This document shows positions 7,973 through 15,372 of a DNA stretch of 16,708 bases, one piece after another. Source of the DNA: Candidatus Galligastranaerophilus gallistercoris (GTDB lineage: Bacteria > Cyanobacteriota > Vampirovibrionia > Gastranaerophilales > Gastranaerophilaceae); NCBI GenBank assembly GCA_018710795.1, contig DVJH01000084.1, positions 1 to 16,708 on the forward strand. The letters run 5' to 3'. Under the pieces are notes generated by a model. That model searched no databases and was not told where the DNA came from. It saw only the letters and a program-made list of their open reading frames with translations. A program made the translations under genes and the position numbers. Numbering within the stretch: position 1 is the stretch's first letter; every line of letters begins with the position of its first letter.

Positions 7973-9033
7973 AATGCTTTTTCCGTAACTTTTTTTACAA
8001 TATCGCTTGCTTTTACGAATTGTCCGCCAAGCTTTGTCAATTTGTCAAATTCAACTTCACAATTAATGCTTGCAAGAACGTCTTCCGCCATTTGTCCTTC
8101 GTTCATTTCAACATCAAGAATATATTTAACCTGATGCGCCCGTTTATTTATTTGTTTTTTGGGGAAAGGCCAGAGGGTAACGGGTCTGAACAGGCCGATT
8201 TTAATACCCTGCTCCCTTAAGGTCATTATGGCGCTTTTTGCAACTCTTGCAACGGTGCCGAAGGCGGTTATCATAATTTCCGCATCATCCAGCATAAATT
8301 CTTCGTATAAAACTTCGTTTTGTTCTATTTCATCATATTTTTTCTGGAGTTTTCCGTTTAAAACTATTAAATCGTCTCCTCCCATATGCAAAGAAACAAG
8401 TTTTCTCGGCGGGCGCTTATTTTCTTTTTCGCCGACACCGTCTAATTCCCAATCTTTTGAGCTTATTTCTTCAAAGTCGTAATGTTTAAATTCAACGGGT
8501 TCCATCATCTGTCCTAAAATGCCGTCAGCTAAGAGCATGGCGGGGTTTCTGTATTTCCAGGCAAGATGAAAGATTCTGTGGGTATATTCAACCGCTTCAT
8601 CAATCGTGGAAGGCGCAAGAACTATCGTCCTGTAGTCTCCGTTTCCGCCGCCTTTTACGGCTTGAAAATAATCACCCTGAGAGGGAGTAATGTTGCCCAG
8701 CCCCGGGCCCGATCTCATAACGGATATTATTACCCCCGGGATTTCTGCCGTTGCCATGGCGGAAATTGCTTCCTGCATAAGAGCAATGGCGCAGGAAGAT
8801 GAACTTGTCATGGCTTTTGTTCCCGTTGCGCAAGCTCCTATAACCATATTAATGGCGGCAAGTTCGGATTCGGCATTTATGTATGTTTTTCCGAGCGAAG
8901 GCATTTTGTCGCTCATAAATTCGCCGATTTCGTTTTGCGGAGTAATGGGATATGCAAAATAGCATTCAAGCCCCGCATCAATTGCCGCTTGAGCTATAGC
9001 AAGATTTCCTTTAATAAGAACTTTATTTGCCAC
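7960..9033 (-). CDS. korA: 2-oxoacid:ferredoxin oxidoreductase, alpha subunit (KorA/VorB type), GTG start
   Basis: The 357-residue alpha subunit carries the pyrimidine-binding TPP domain, with YPITPQNE (28-35) and a GPGLGNITPSQGDYFQAVKG block typical of the family branch often annotated VorB (2-oxoisovalerate type), so korA and vorB are both defensible names. I place the start at GTG 9033-9031. It overlaps the ferredoxin TAG by one base (TAGTG), AGAGG and AAGG ribosome sites precede it, and the protein then begins VANKVLIKGN as homologues do. The in-frame ATG at 9099 would add 22 residues lying within the ferredoxin gene in another frame and without family similarity. The enzyme makes acyl-CoA and reduced ferredoxin, or works in reverse. 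Confidence 0.9.
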   Translation of the reverse strand: MANKVLIKGNLAIAQAAIDAGLECYFAYPITPQNEIGEFMSDKMPSLGKTYINAESELAAINMVIGACATGTKAMTSSSSCAIALMQEAISAMATAEIPGVIISVMRSGPGLGNITPSQGDYFQAVKGGGNGDYRTIVLAPSTIDEAVEYTHRIFHLAWKYRNPAMLLADGILGQMMEPVEFKHYDFEEISSKDWELDGVGEKENKRPPRKLVSLHMGGDDLIVLNGKLQKKYDEIEQNEVLYEEFMLDDAEIMITAFGTVARVAKSAIMTLREQGIKIGLFRPVTLWPFPKKQINKRAHQVKYILDVEMNEGQMAEDVLASINCEVEFDKLTKLGGQFVKASDIVKKVTEKALCLN

Positions 9034-9242
9034 TACCTTATAACCTCTTTTATTGCAATCTCGGGGCATGAAATTGCGCATAAAGCACAGCCCGTGCATT
9101 TTTTATCATTGTCGACAAATTCGGCAGGCATCATGCCCTGTTTATTTGTGGATGATGCAAATTTTATTAATTTGTTCGGGCATGTTTCAATGCAAATGCC
9201 GCAACTCTTACACTTTTCCTTATCAATAATTATTCTTGGCAT
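9033..9242 (-). CDS. korD: 2[4Fe-4S] ferredoxin (delta) subunit of the 2-oxoacid oxidoreductase
   Basis: This 69-residue protein has two complete CxxCxxCxxxCP cluster motifs (C11-C14-C17-C21 and C49-C52-C55-C59), joined by a longer loop than in a free clostridial ferredoxin. This is typical of the delta subunit encoded first in korDABC operons. It carries electrons from the TPP-bearing core to free ferredoxin. It is the first gene of the operon, and its TAG overlaps the korA GTG by one base. No clear Shine-Dalgarno precedes its ATG. An extended -10-like element ends only 7 nt upstream, so it may be read from a leaderless or very short leader. Confidence 0.9.
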   Translation of the reverse strand: MPRIIIDKEKCKSCGICIETCPNKLIKFASSTNKQGMMPAEFVDNDKKCTGCALCAISCPEIAIKEVIR

Positions 9243-9249
9243 AACTTAC

Positions 9250-9258
9250 ATTTTAGCA
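9250..9258 (-). promoter_or_regulatory. Extended -10 element just before korD
   Basis: On the minus strand TGC-TAAAAT (9258-9250) matches an extended -10 (TGn plus 5 of 6 of TATAAT). The usual 6-7 nt to the start site would place transcription at or next to the A of the korD ATG (9242). The -35 region at 17 nt (AGTTTC) is poor, which is common for extended -10 promoters. Confidence 0.35.
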
Positions 9259-9599
9259 CTTAATAAAAAAAAGAAACTCTTTTAAACAAATTTTTACAAG
9301 CAGCGGTATTTTTGCATATACACAAGATATAAAATATCAAATATATAAGTTTTGTTAAAAATTCTTTGAATTGAGCGGTATAAAACGGTGTAAGGAATTT
9401 TTTAAAGATGAGCGGATTGAAAAAAAATAATCGAAATTCTCTGTTCCCGCAGATGTTTTACCGCTTCTATATAATAAGTATATAAGGGCATTTTACCCTT
9501 TAATAAAATTAACAGAGTGAAGAAATATTAAAACGGGAAATTATCGCACAATATAAGACTAAACGTATCATTTAAAAGATGTATTTATTTTTTGTTTAA

Positions 9600-9629
9600 T
9601 TGACACAAATATATTTCGGGGAGTAAAAT
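9600..9629 (+). promoter_or_regulatory. Strong sigma70-type promoter toward nrdD
   Basis: A perfect TTGACA (9600-9605) is followed after 18 nt by TAAAAT (9624-9629, 5 of 6). A start near 9636 gives a leader of about 229 nt before nrdD. The sequence from 9603 to 9617 (ACACAAATATATTTC) inside the promoter resembles half of an NrdR box, the known repressor site of ribonucleotide reductase genes, but its second half does not match. Confidence 0.5.
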
Positions 9630-9655
9630 CTATTCTAATTGGACAAAGGTGTCAA
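9627..9655 (-). promoter_or_regulatory. Facing promoter-like element toward korD
   Basis: On the minus strand a perfect TTGACA (9655-9650) is followed after 17 nt by TAGATT (9632-9627, 4 of 6). It overlaps the plus-strand promoter and points the opposite way. Together the two -35 boxes form a 7-bp inverted repeat (TTGACAC 9600-9606, GTGTCAA 9649-9655). Transcription from it would give korD a leader of about 380 nt. Confidence 0.3.
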
Positions 9656-9757
9656 ACACTTATCACGATTAAATTTAGACATATATTGCCCGAATTTTAC
9701 GGATTAATTGCTTGAGAAAAATTTAATAAAATAAAAACTATGCGAAGACATTAAATG

Positions 9758-9788
9758 TTTAACGGCAAAGTTTATTTTTACCGTTAAA
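9758..9788. repeat. Perfect 8-bp inverted repeat upstream of nrdD
   Basis: TTTAACGG (9758-9765) and CCGTTAAA (9781-9788) are perfect inverted arms around a 15-nt AT-rich spacer. It has no T-run after it, so it is not a simple terminator. It lies between the distal promoter and the proximal -10 of nrdD, a fitting place for an operator or a leader hairpin. Confidence 0.5.
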
Positions 9789-9811
9789 TCTGTTCTTTCA
9801 GCGGTTTTGTA

Positions 9812-9817
9812 TATAAT
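9812..9817 (+). promoter_or_regulatory. Proximal -10 box of nrdD
   Basis: A perfect TATAAT lies 47 nt before the nrdD ATG. The -35 at 17 nt (TCTGTT, 9789-9794) is poor, so this promoter would be weak or need an activator. A start near 9824 leaves a leader of about 40 nt, with an AAGGAG ribosome site (9854-9859) 5 nt before the ATG. Confidence 0.35.
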
Positions 9818-9864
9818 GCCAGAGGTATACATAAAGTCGGATATAAATACGGTAAGGAGTCAAA

Positions 9865-12012
9865 ATGCAGCAGGTTGTAAAAAGAGACGGTAAGATAGTT
9901 GATTTTAACAGTGAAAAAATCACAAACGCAATTCAAAAAGCGGCAAGCACGACAAACGAATTTAACGCGCAAACCGCAAGACAGCTGACAAGACAGGTAA
10001 TAGACATTACCCGCAAAATGGTAGAAAAAAAGCAAGGTAACTTCAGGGCTCCTTCCATTGAAGAAATTCAGGATATTGTTGAATATGTTCTTTTATCTTC
10101 CGACTATAAAAAGACGGCAAAAAATTATGTTTTATACAGAGAACAGCATTCCAAATTAAGAGAATTCGTTCAATCGGCAAATGTCGATATGGTTGATGAA
10201 TATTTAAAAAAGCTCGACTGGCAGGTGAATGAAAACTCTAATATGAGCTATTCGATTCAAGGGTTAAATAACTACATAGCTTCAAACGTTTCAAAAAGCT
10301 ACTGGCTGAATAAAATATATACAAACGATGTTAAACAGGCACATATAAACGGAGATATTCATATCCATGATTTGAATATTGTTGCAAGCTATTGTGTCGG
10401 GTGGGATTTAAAAGACCTTTTAATGCAAGGGTTTACGGGCGTTCAGGGTAAAGTCCAGTCAAAACCCGCCAAACATTTCAGAACCGCACTCGGTCAGATG
10501 GTAAATTTTTTATATACAATGCAAGGCGAAGCTGCAGGTGCACAGGCATTTTCAAATTTTGACACTTTGCTTGCGCCTTTCGTAAGATACGATAAATTGA
10601 ATTACGAACAGGTAAAACAGGCGATGCAGGAATTTATTTTTAATTTAAACGTTCCGACCCGTGTAGGGTTTCAGACGCCTTTTACCAATATTACGATGGA
10701 TTTAACCGTTCCTTCTTATTATAAAAATGAAGGAGTTATTGTCGGCGGCGATATTAAAGATGAAACCTACGGCGAATTTCAGGAAGAAATGAATATGATA
10801 AACAAAGCCTTCTTTGAAGTTATGATGGAAGGCGATGCAACGGGGCAGGTGTTTACATTCCCCATTCCTACCTATAACATAACAAAAGATTTTGACTGGG
10901 ATAATCCCGACCTGAACGGTTTGTGGGAGATGACCGCAAAATACGGCATTCCTTATTTTTCAAATTTCATTAATTCCGATATGAAGCCTGAAGATGCAAG
11001 AAGCATGTGCTGCCGTTTAAGAATAGATAACAGAGAGCTTGAATACAGAGGCGGAGGGCTTTTCGGTTCAAACCCCCTCACGGGTTCAATCGGCGTTGTT
11101 ACCGTTAATTTGCCCAAAATCGGTTTTATTGCGAACAATGAAGAAGAATTCTTTAAACTTTTAAAACAGAGAATGGACATTGCAAAAACAAGCCTTGAAG
11201 AAAAAAGAAAAATAATAGAACAACTAACGGATAAAGACCTTTATCCTTATACAAAATATTATTTAAGAGACATCAAAAAACGTTTCGGCGTTTATTGGAA
11301 AAACCACTTCTCGACAATAGGCTTAATCGGAATGAATGAAGCCTGCTTAAACCTTCTTGGCGTCGGCATTGCGGATGAAAAAGGAAGAGCTTTTGCAATT
11401 AAAGTTATGGATTATATGAGAGAAGTTATAAAAGGTTATCAAATTGAAACGGGAAATAATTATAACCTTGAAGCGTCTCCTGCCGAAGGCACAAGCTACA
11501 GGCTCGCCAAAAACGATAAAAAGAATCTGATTTCGATTAAAGTTGCAAACGATAAAGAATATTACGAAAAAGGCGCAAAACCCTTTTACACCAATTCAAC
11601 ACACCTGCCCGTAAATTATTCCGATGATATTTTTGAAGTTTTGGATCATCAGGATGAATTGCAGACAAAATATACCGGCGGTACGGTTTTGCATATTTAT
11701 GCGGGCGAGAGAATTTATGATATCGAAACAATGAAAAATCTGGTTAAAAAAATCTGTAATAACTACAGACTTCCGTATTTTACTTTCTCTCCCACCTTCT
11801 CAACCTGCCCGACGCACGGATACATTGCGGGTGAACACTTTAAATGCCCCAAATGCAATTCGGATTGCGATGTATTTACAAGAATCGTCGGATACATAAG
11901 ACCCGTAAGGCAATGGAACGAAGGAAAAGCCGCAGAATACGAAATAAGAAAAACATTTGACGTGGAAGAAAAAAATAAAAACAAAAAGGAAACCGAGTGC
12001 GCCAAATGTTAA
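9865..12012 (+). CDS. nrdD: Anaerobic (class III) ribonucleoside-triphosphate reductase
   Basis: The 715-residue enzyme reduces ribonucleoside triphosphates to deoxy forms without oxygen. An N-terminal ATP cone (about 1-95, starting QQVVKRDGKIVDFN) binds the allosteric ATP/dATP. The catalytic barrel has an MCCRLRID motif (381-388), which I take as the thiyl-radical Cys region. The C-terminus has the zinc region (C648, H651, C661, C664, C668) and the glycyl-radical motif RIVGYIRPVRQWNEGK with Gly676. The start follows AAGGAG by 5 nt. The gene overlaps nrdG, its activase, by 16 nt. Unusually for my memory of the family, the last four residues are CAKC, a possible redox pair at the extreme C-terminus. 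Confidence 0.96.
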   Translation: MQQVVKRDGKIVDFNSEKITNAIQKAASTTNEFNAQTARQLTRQVIDITRKMVEKKQGNFRAPSIEEIQDIVEYVLLSSDYKKTAKNYVLYREQHSKLREFVQSANVDMVDEYLKKLDWQVNENSNMSYSIQGLNNYIASNVSKSYWLNKIYTNDVKQAHINGDIHIHDLNIVASYCVGWDLKDLLMQGFTGVQGKVQSKPAKHFRTALGQMVNFLYTMQGEAAGAQAFSNFDTLLAPFVRYDKLNYEQVKQAMQEFIFNLNVPTRVGFQTPFTNITMDLTVPSYYKNEGVIVGGDIKDETYGEFQEEMNMINKAFFEVMMEGDATGQVFTFPIPTYNITKDFDWDNPDLNGLWEMTAKYGIPYFSNFINSDMKPEDARSMCCRLRIDNRELEYRGGGLFGSNPLTGSIGVVTVNLPKIGFIANNEEEFFKLLKQRMDIAKTSLEEKRKIIEQLTDKDLYPYTKYYLRDIKKRFGVYWKNHFSTIGLIGMNEACLNLLGVGIADEKGRAFAIKVMDYMREVIKGYQIETGNNYNLEASPAEGTSYRLAKNDKKNLISIKVANDKEYYEKGAKPFYTNSTHLPVNYSDDIFEVLDHQDELQTKYTGGTVLHIYAGERIYDIETMKNLVKKICNNYRLPYFTFSPTFSTCPTHGYIAGEHFKCPKCNSDCDVFTRIVGYIRPVRQWNEGKAAEYEIRKTFDVEEKNKNKKETECAKC

Positions 12013-12701
12013 TCGGAGGTCTTGTTAAAAGTTCTTTAATAGATTATCCCAAAAAAATTGCAGCCGTTGTATTTTTACAGGGCTGCAATTTCTCTTGCCC
12101 TTATTGTCATAACCCCGAAATTGTTCTTTGTGAATCTGAAAATATAATTAAAGAGGAAGAATTTTTTGATTTTTTAAAAACAAGAATAAATAAGCTTGAT
12201 GCCGTTGTTATATCGGGGGGCGAGCCTACAATTCATAAAGATTTATATGATTTTATAAAGAAAATAAAAAATATGGGGTTTTTAATCAAGCTTGATACAA
12301 ACGGAACAAACCCTTTTATTTTAAAAAAACTTATCGAGGATAAGCTTGTCGATTATATTGCGATGGATATTAAAGCTCCGTTTGACGAATATGAAAATGT
12401 TACGAGGCGTAAAGTTAACATTGATGATATAAAAGAATCCGCAGATATTATAAATAAAGGAAATACGGATTATGAATTCAGAACAACCGTTGTTGAGGGG
12501 CTTTTAACATTTGATTCTTTTGTTAAAATAAATGATGTTTTTAAGAGGATGAAAAAAATTAAAAGATATTATCTTCAAAAATTTCAAAAATCAAAACATA
12601 TTGATAAAACTTTTATTGATAAAAAAACATTTTCGGATGATGAGTTTTTGAAATTGGAAAAATTATTTAAGAATACGACCGAGTTTTTTATGGTGAGATA
12701 G
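11997..12701 (+). CDS. nrdG: Radical SAM activase of class III ribonucleotide reductase
   Basis: The 234-residue protein has the radical SAM CxxxCxxC cluster motif (C30, C34, C37 in GCNFSCPYCHNP) and the SAM-binding ISGGEPT (72-78). Its opening, GGLVKSSLIDYPKKIAAVVF, is typical of the NrdG2-type activases. It cleaves S-adenosylmethionine with a low-potential electron to create the glycyl radical on NrdD. I choose the GTG at 11997 because AAGGA (11986-11990) sits 6 nt upstream; the ATG at 12006 would be 15 nt away and is the alternative. The gene overlaps nrdD by 16 nt and abuts the next gene with no gap. Reduced ferredoxin from the neighbouring Kor-type enzyme could supply the electron, which is an inference. 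Confidence 0.93.
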   Translation: MRQMLIGGLVKSSLIDYPKKIAAVVFLQGCNFSCPYCHNPEIVLCESENIIKEEEFFDFLKTRINKLDAVVISGGEPTIHKDLYDFIKKIKNMGFLIKLDTNGTNPFILKKLIEDKLVDYIAMDIKAPFDEYENVTRRKVNIDDIKESADIINKGNTDYEFRTTVVEGLLTFDSFVKINDVFKRMKKIKRYYLQKFQKSKHIDKTFIDKKTFSDDEFLKLEKLFKNTTEFFMVR

Positions 12702-13406
12702 ATGGAGAAAGAATTTAAACCCTTAATACTGGTTCCTACGTACAATGAAGCGCTTAATATAAAGTTTTTTTTAAATGAAATTTTTAAATTTTGCCCCGAT
12801 ATCAATGTTTTAATTATTGACGATAATTCCCCGGACGGCACGGCAGAGATTGTTCATCAGATGTGCGATAAAAGAATTTATATTTTAAAAAGAACAAAAA
12901 AATCGGGGCTTGCAAGCGCATATATTGAAGGGTTTAAAAAAGGCATTGATTTAGGGTTTAATCAATTTATAGAAATGGATGCCGATTTTTCGCACAAACC
13001 CGAGTATCTGCCCGTAATGCTTGAAAATTTAAAAAAATATGATTTTGTAATCGGCTCAAGGAATATCAAAGGCGGAAGCGTTGAGAATTGGAGCGTATTA
13101 AGAAACTTTATTTCAAAAGCGGGTTCATTGTATTCAAAAATTGTGTTATGGTGCCCGATTAATGATTTAACGGGCGGTTTTAACGGGTGGAATATTGATG
13201 TGGTGAATGCAGTCGGGCTTGATAATATAATTTCAAAAGGGTATTCTTTTCAGATTGAATTAAAATACAGAGCGTATAAAAAAGGATTTAAATATATCGA
13301 GTTTCCGATTTGTTTTCCCGACAGAAAATACGGCGAATCAAAAATGGATAAAAACATATTTTTTGAGGCAATGAAAAATGTTATTAAAATCCGTTTTTCA
13401 AAATAA
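12702..13406 (+). CDS. GT2 glycosyltransferase, polyprenyl-phosphate mannose (DPM1-like) synthase
   Basis: The 234-residue single-domain enzyme has the GT-A motifs of the dolichol/polyprenyl-phosphate mannose synthase family: VPTYNE (11-16), DDNSPDGT (40-47), the metal-binding DAD (93-95) followed by FSH, the GSR at 118-120, LTGGFNGWN, and a C-terminal PDRKYGESKM block. It should transfer a sugar from a nucleotide donor to polyprenyl phosphate at the cytoplasmic membrane face; mannose is the usual sugar but this cannot be proven here. It lacks the C-terminal GtrA-like membrane domain found in some homologues. The ATG follows the nrdG stop directly, and the gene overlaps the next by 29 nt. Its product would be the natural donor for the GT-C enzymes downstream. 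Confidence 0.9.
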   Translation: MEKEFKPLILVPTYNEALNIKFFLNEIFKFCPDINVLIIDDNSPDGTAEIVHQMCDKRIYILKRTKKSGLASAYIEGFKKGIDLGFNQFIEMDADFSHKPEYLPVMLENLKKYDFVIGSRNIKGGSVENWSVLRNFISKAGSLYSKIVLWCPINDLTGGFNGWNIDVVNAVGLDNIISKGYSFQIELKYRAYKKGFKYIEFPICFPDRKYGESKMDKNIFFEAMKNVIKIRFSK

Positions 13407-15372
13407 AATTTTTGTTAATTTCATTTTTTATTTTTGTCTTGTTTTTTCTTTTTTCGGATTTTTATTTTCATTTTATGCAAACGAAGAAAAAATCAATATA
13501 CCTTTGTTTAACGGGGATAATGCCGATATCAGGCTGAATATAAAAACATACGGCGATACGGATGTTTTTATAAACGGGCTTAAAGCGCGGAAAACTCCGA
13601 ATTTTCCGTATAACCCTTATGATTTTTACGAATCTGATAATGTTCCCGTTTATAATATTGCTTTTTCAAACACACCTGAAAAAATTATTATAAGTGCGGG
13701 CGGAAATTTGTATTATTTTACGGAAAAAGAAATTTCCTCATTTAAAAAAGACGAAAAAGAAAGATATATTATTCCCGATTATGTTAAATATGATAAAAAT
13801 TCAAAATATATAACCGATAAAGGGATATTGAAAAAGATTTTTACTTTTATAATGTCCGTTTTTTATAATTCAAAATTTTATATTGTTCCTCTTATATTGC
13901 TTTTATTGTCGGGCTTTATATATTTTAAAAATAAAGATAAAGTTAATATTGAATTTAAGACCTTTAAAAAAGGGGCGATATTTTGGATTTTAGGCTTTGC
14001 TTTAATTTTAAGATTGTCCGATCTATCTTCTTTTTATTGGACGGATGAATTATATTCGGTTTATGAAGCGGGGAATGTAAATTTTCCCTTTTTAAAAACT
14101 TTTTCTGACCCCGGGAACCCGCCTTTATTTTTTATTCTGGCAAGAATTTATATGTTGTTATTCGGGGTTGAGCCGAACGTTACGAGAATGCTTTCCGTTA
14201 TTTTTTCCGTTATATGTATTTATGCGGTTTATGTTTTTGTCAAAAACAATTTGAATGAGGACAATAAAAATAAAATTGCTCTTATTGTTTCTTTTTTGTA
14301 TTCAATTAATATTTATTCAATCTGTATTGCTCAGGAATTTCGCTGCTACTCCCTTTGCGCTCTTTTTTCCGTATTAAGTGCATATCTTTTATTTGAAATA
14401 ATTAAATACAAAAAAAATAAAGACTTTATCTTATATACATTTCTTTCAATCTTAATGGCAAATACACACTATTTTCAAATACTCATTCTTATATCAAACT
14501 TTATTATTGCAATGATATTTTTAGATAATAAATCTAGAATAAAATTCTTTATCTCAAACTTTATTGCCTTTCTTTCCTTCCTTCCCTACTTTTTTATGAC
14601 AGCTCTTAACAATGCGCTTTTGAATGAGGAATTTAACAAATTTTTAATGCCCGACATTAACTTTTATATTGATACTTTTATAAAGTTTATTCAGGGAAAA
14701 ACCGCTTTTATTATTGTCATGGTTTTATTTTTTATTTCTCTTGTTCCTTATTTGAGAAAAAAAATCTTTGAAAAAGACGATAAATTTTTAAACCTCTTTT
14801 GGTATTCAATGTATACAATCTTATCTTTGTTTGTTTTATCTTATCTTTTTTCTCTGGTAAAACCCATTGCAAAGATGTATTATTTTACCGTTATACTGCC
14901 TTTTTTTGTTATTCTTTTTGTTTTATCGTGTTTTATTTTAAAAAAGAAATCAATTGCCTTTTTAATATCCTTTTTTATGGTTTGCTCCCTGTTTTCTTAT
15001 TCCGATTATATACAAAGGGATAAATCCAGACTTCTTGATTTTAAAAGAATAGTTAAATTTTATTATTGCGATTCAAAATATCACAATCAAAAAAGCGCAC
15101 TTATTGTGCCCCATTCAAAAGAAATGATAAAAAACGCTTTCCCTTATTATCTTGATGACGATGAAATTATTGTTATAAAACCGCCGCTCAGTGTTGAAAA
15201 ATTGACGGAGAAAATTGAAAAATCAAAAGCGGAAAACTTTTATATAAAAATAGAATATAATATCTTCAAAAACTTTTTTGATATAATGCCTGAAAATTAT
15301 GATTATGAAATAATAAGAACGGATAAAGACGTTATAATTGCAAGAATTATGAAAAGGGGAGCTTCTTTATGA
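13378..15372 (+). CDS. GT-C (GT39-like) membrane glycosyltransferase, copy 1
   Basis: This 664-residue polytopic protein looks like an ArnT/PMT-type enzyme that uses lipid-linked sugars on the outer membrane face. TM1 (about 11-33) is followed by a polar extracytoplasmic domain (34-150) and TM2 (167-183). TM3 (199-213) leads into the expected catalytic loop: YWTDELYS with D223/E224 and FSDPGNPPLFF (242-252), where relatives have hPPLyy. Further membrane segments run to about 540 and a soluble tail follows. The N-terminal TM1-domain-TM2 module is extra relative to the usual family. A GAGG site 9 nt upstream supports the ATG. It overlaps the GT2 gene by 29 nt and the next paralogue by 3 nt (ATGA). 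Residues 318-420 are nearly identical to copy 2. The acceptor is unknown. Confidence 0.88.
   Translation: MLLKSVFQNKIFVNFIFYFCLVFSFFGFLFSFYANEEKINIPLFNGDNADIRLNIKTYGDTDVFINGLKARKTPNFPYNPYDFYESDNVPVYNIAFSNTPEKIIISAGGNLYYFTEKEISSFKKDEKERYIIPDYVKYDKNSKYITDKGILKKIFTFIMSVFYNSKFYIVPLILLLLSGFIYFKNKDKVNIEFKTFKKGAIFWILGFALILRLSDLSSFYWTDELYSVYEAGNVNFPFLKTFSDPGNPPLFFILARIYMLLFGVEPNVTRMLSVIFSVICIYAVYVFVKNNLNEDNKNKIALIVSFLYSINIYSICIAQEFRCYSLCALFSVLSAYLLFEIIKYKKNKDFILYTFLSILMANTHYFQILILISNFIIAMIFLDNKSRIKFFISNFIAFLSFLPYFFMTALNNALLNEEFNKFLMPDINFYIDTFIKFIQGKTAFIIVMVLFFISLVPYLRKKIFEKDDKFLNLFWYSMYTILSLFVLSYLFSLVKPIAKMYYFTVILPFFVILFVLSCFILKKKSIAFLISFFMVCSLFSYSDYIQRDKSRLLDFKRIVKFYYCDSKYHNQKSALIVPHSKEMIKNAFPYYLDDDEIIVIKPPLSVEKLTEKIEKSKAENFYIKIEYNIFKNFFDIMPENYDYEIIRTDKDVIIARIMKRGASL
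13855..13890 (+). repeat. 36-nt exact repeat, copy in GT-C gene 1
   Basis: These 36 nt are identical to 15873-15908 in the second GT-C gene and encode the SVFYNSKFYIVP segment that leads into TM2. The flanks are less conserved, so this is a second, shorter island of near-identity between the paralogues. Confidence 0.9.
14329..14638 (+). repeat. 310-nt near-identical tract, copy in GT-C gene 1
   Basis: This tract matches 16335-16644 without any gap, with 11 mismatches in 310 nt (96.5% identity) by my count. Identity falls off sharply on both sides. It encodes residues 318-420, with only three amino-acid differences from copy 2. The pattern suggests recent gene conversion between the tandem genes. 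Confidence 0.95.

Larger units (their letters stand above)
9243..9864. other. Long divergent intergenic region between korD and nrdD
   Basis: This 622-nt AT-rich stretch separates two divergent operons and holds no convincing gene. It contains facing promoter-like elements around 9600-9655, an inverted repeat at 9758-9788, a second -10 near nrdD and an extended -10 near korD. A possible 25-codon reading frame (9408-9485, plus strand) has a TAAGGA 11 nt upstream but no other support. I see no tRNA, riboswitch core or CRISPR repeat. A small RNA here is possible, but no clear terminator hairpin with a T-run supports one. Confidence 0.6.

Noticed and set aside
9034..9099. In-frame ATG at 9099 as an upstream start for korA, adding 22 residues.
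   Set aside because: The extension lies in the ferredoxin coding region in another frame, resembles no alpha subunit, and the GTG at 9033 has ribosome sites and overlaps the ferredoxin stop.
9408..9485. Small plus-strand reading frame of 25 codons with a TAAGGA 11 nt upstream.
   Set aside because: It is short, the ribosome site spacing is long, no good promoter is placed for it and the peptide has no recognisable feature. It is mentioned only in the intergenic entry.
9484..9501. AAGGG/CCCTT hairpin in the korD-nrdD intergenic region as a possible terminator of a small RNA.
   Set aside because: The stem is only 5 bp and is followed by TAATAAAATT rather than a T-run on the plus strand.
12006..12701. 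ATG at 12006 as the nrdG start.
   Set aside because: The AAGGA ribosome site lies 15 nt away from it but 6 nt from the GTG at 11997. It remains possible but less likely.
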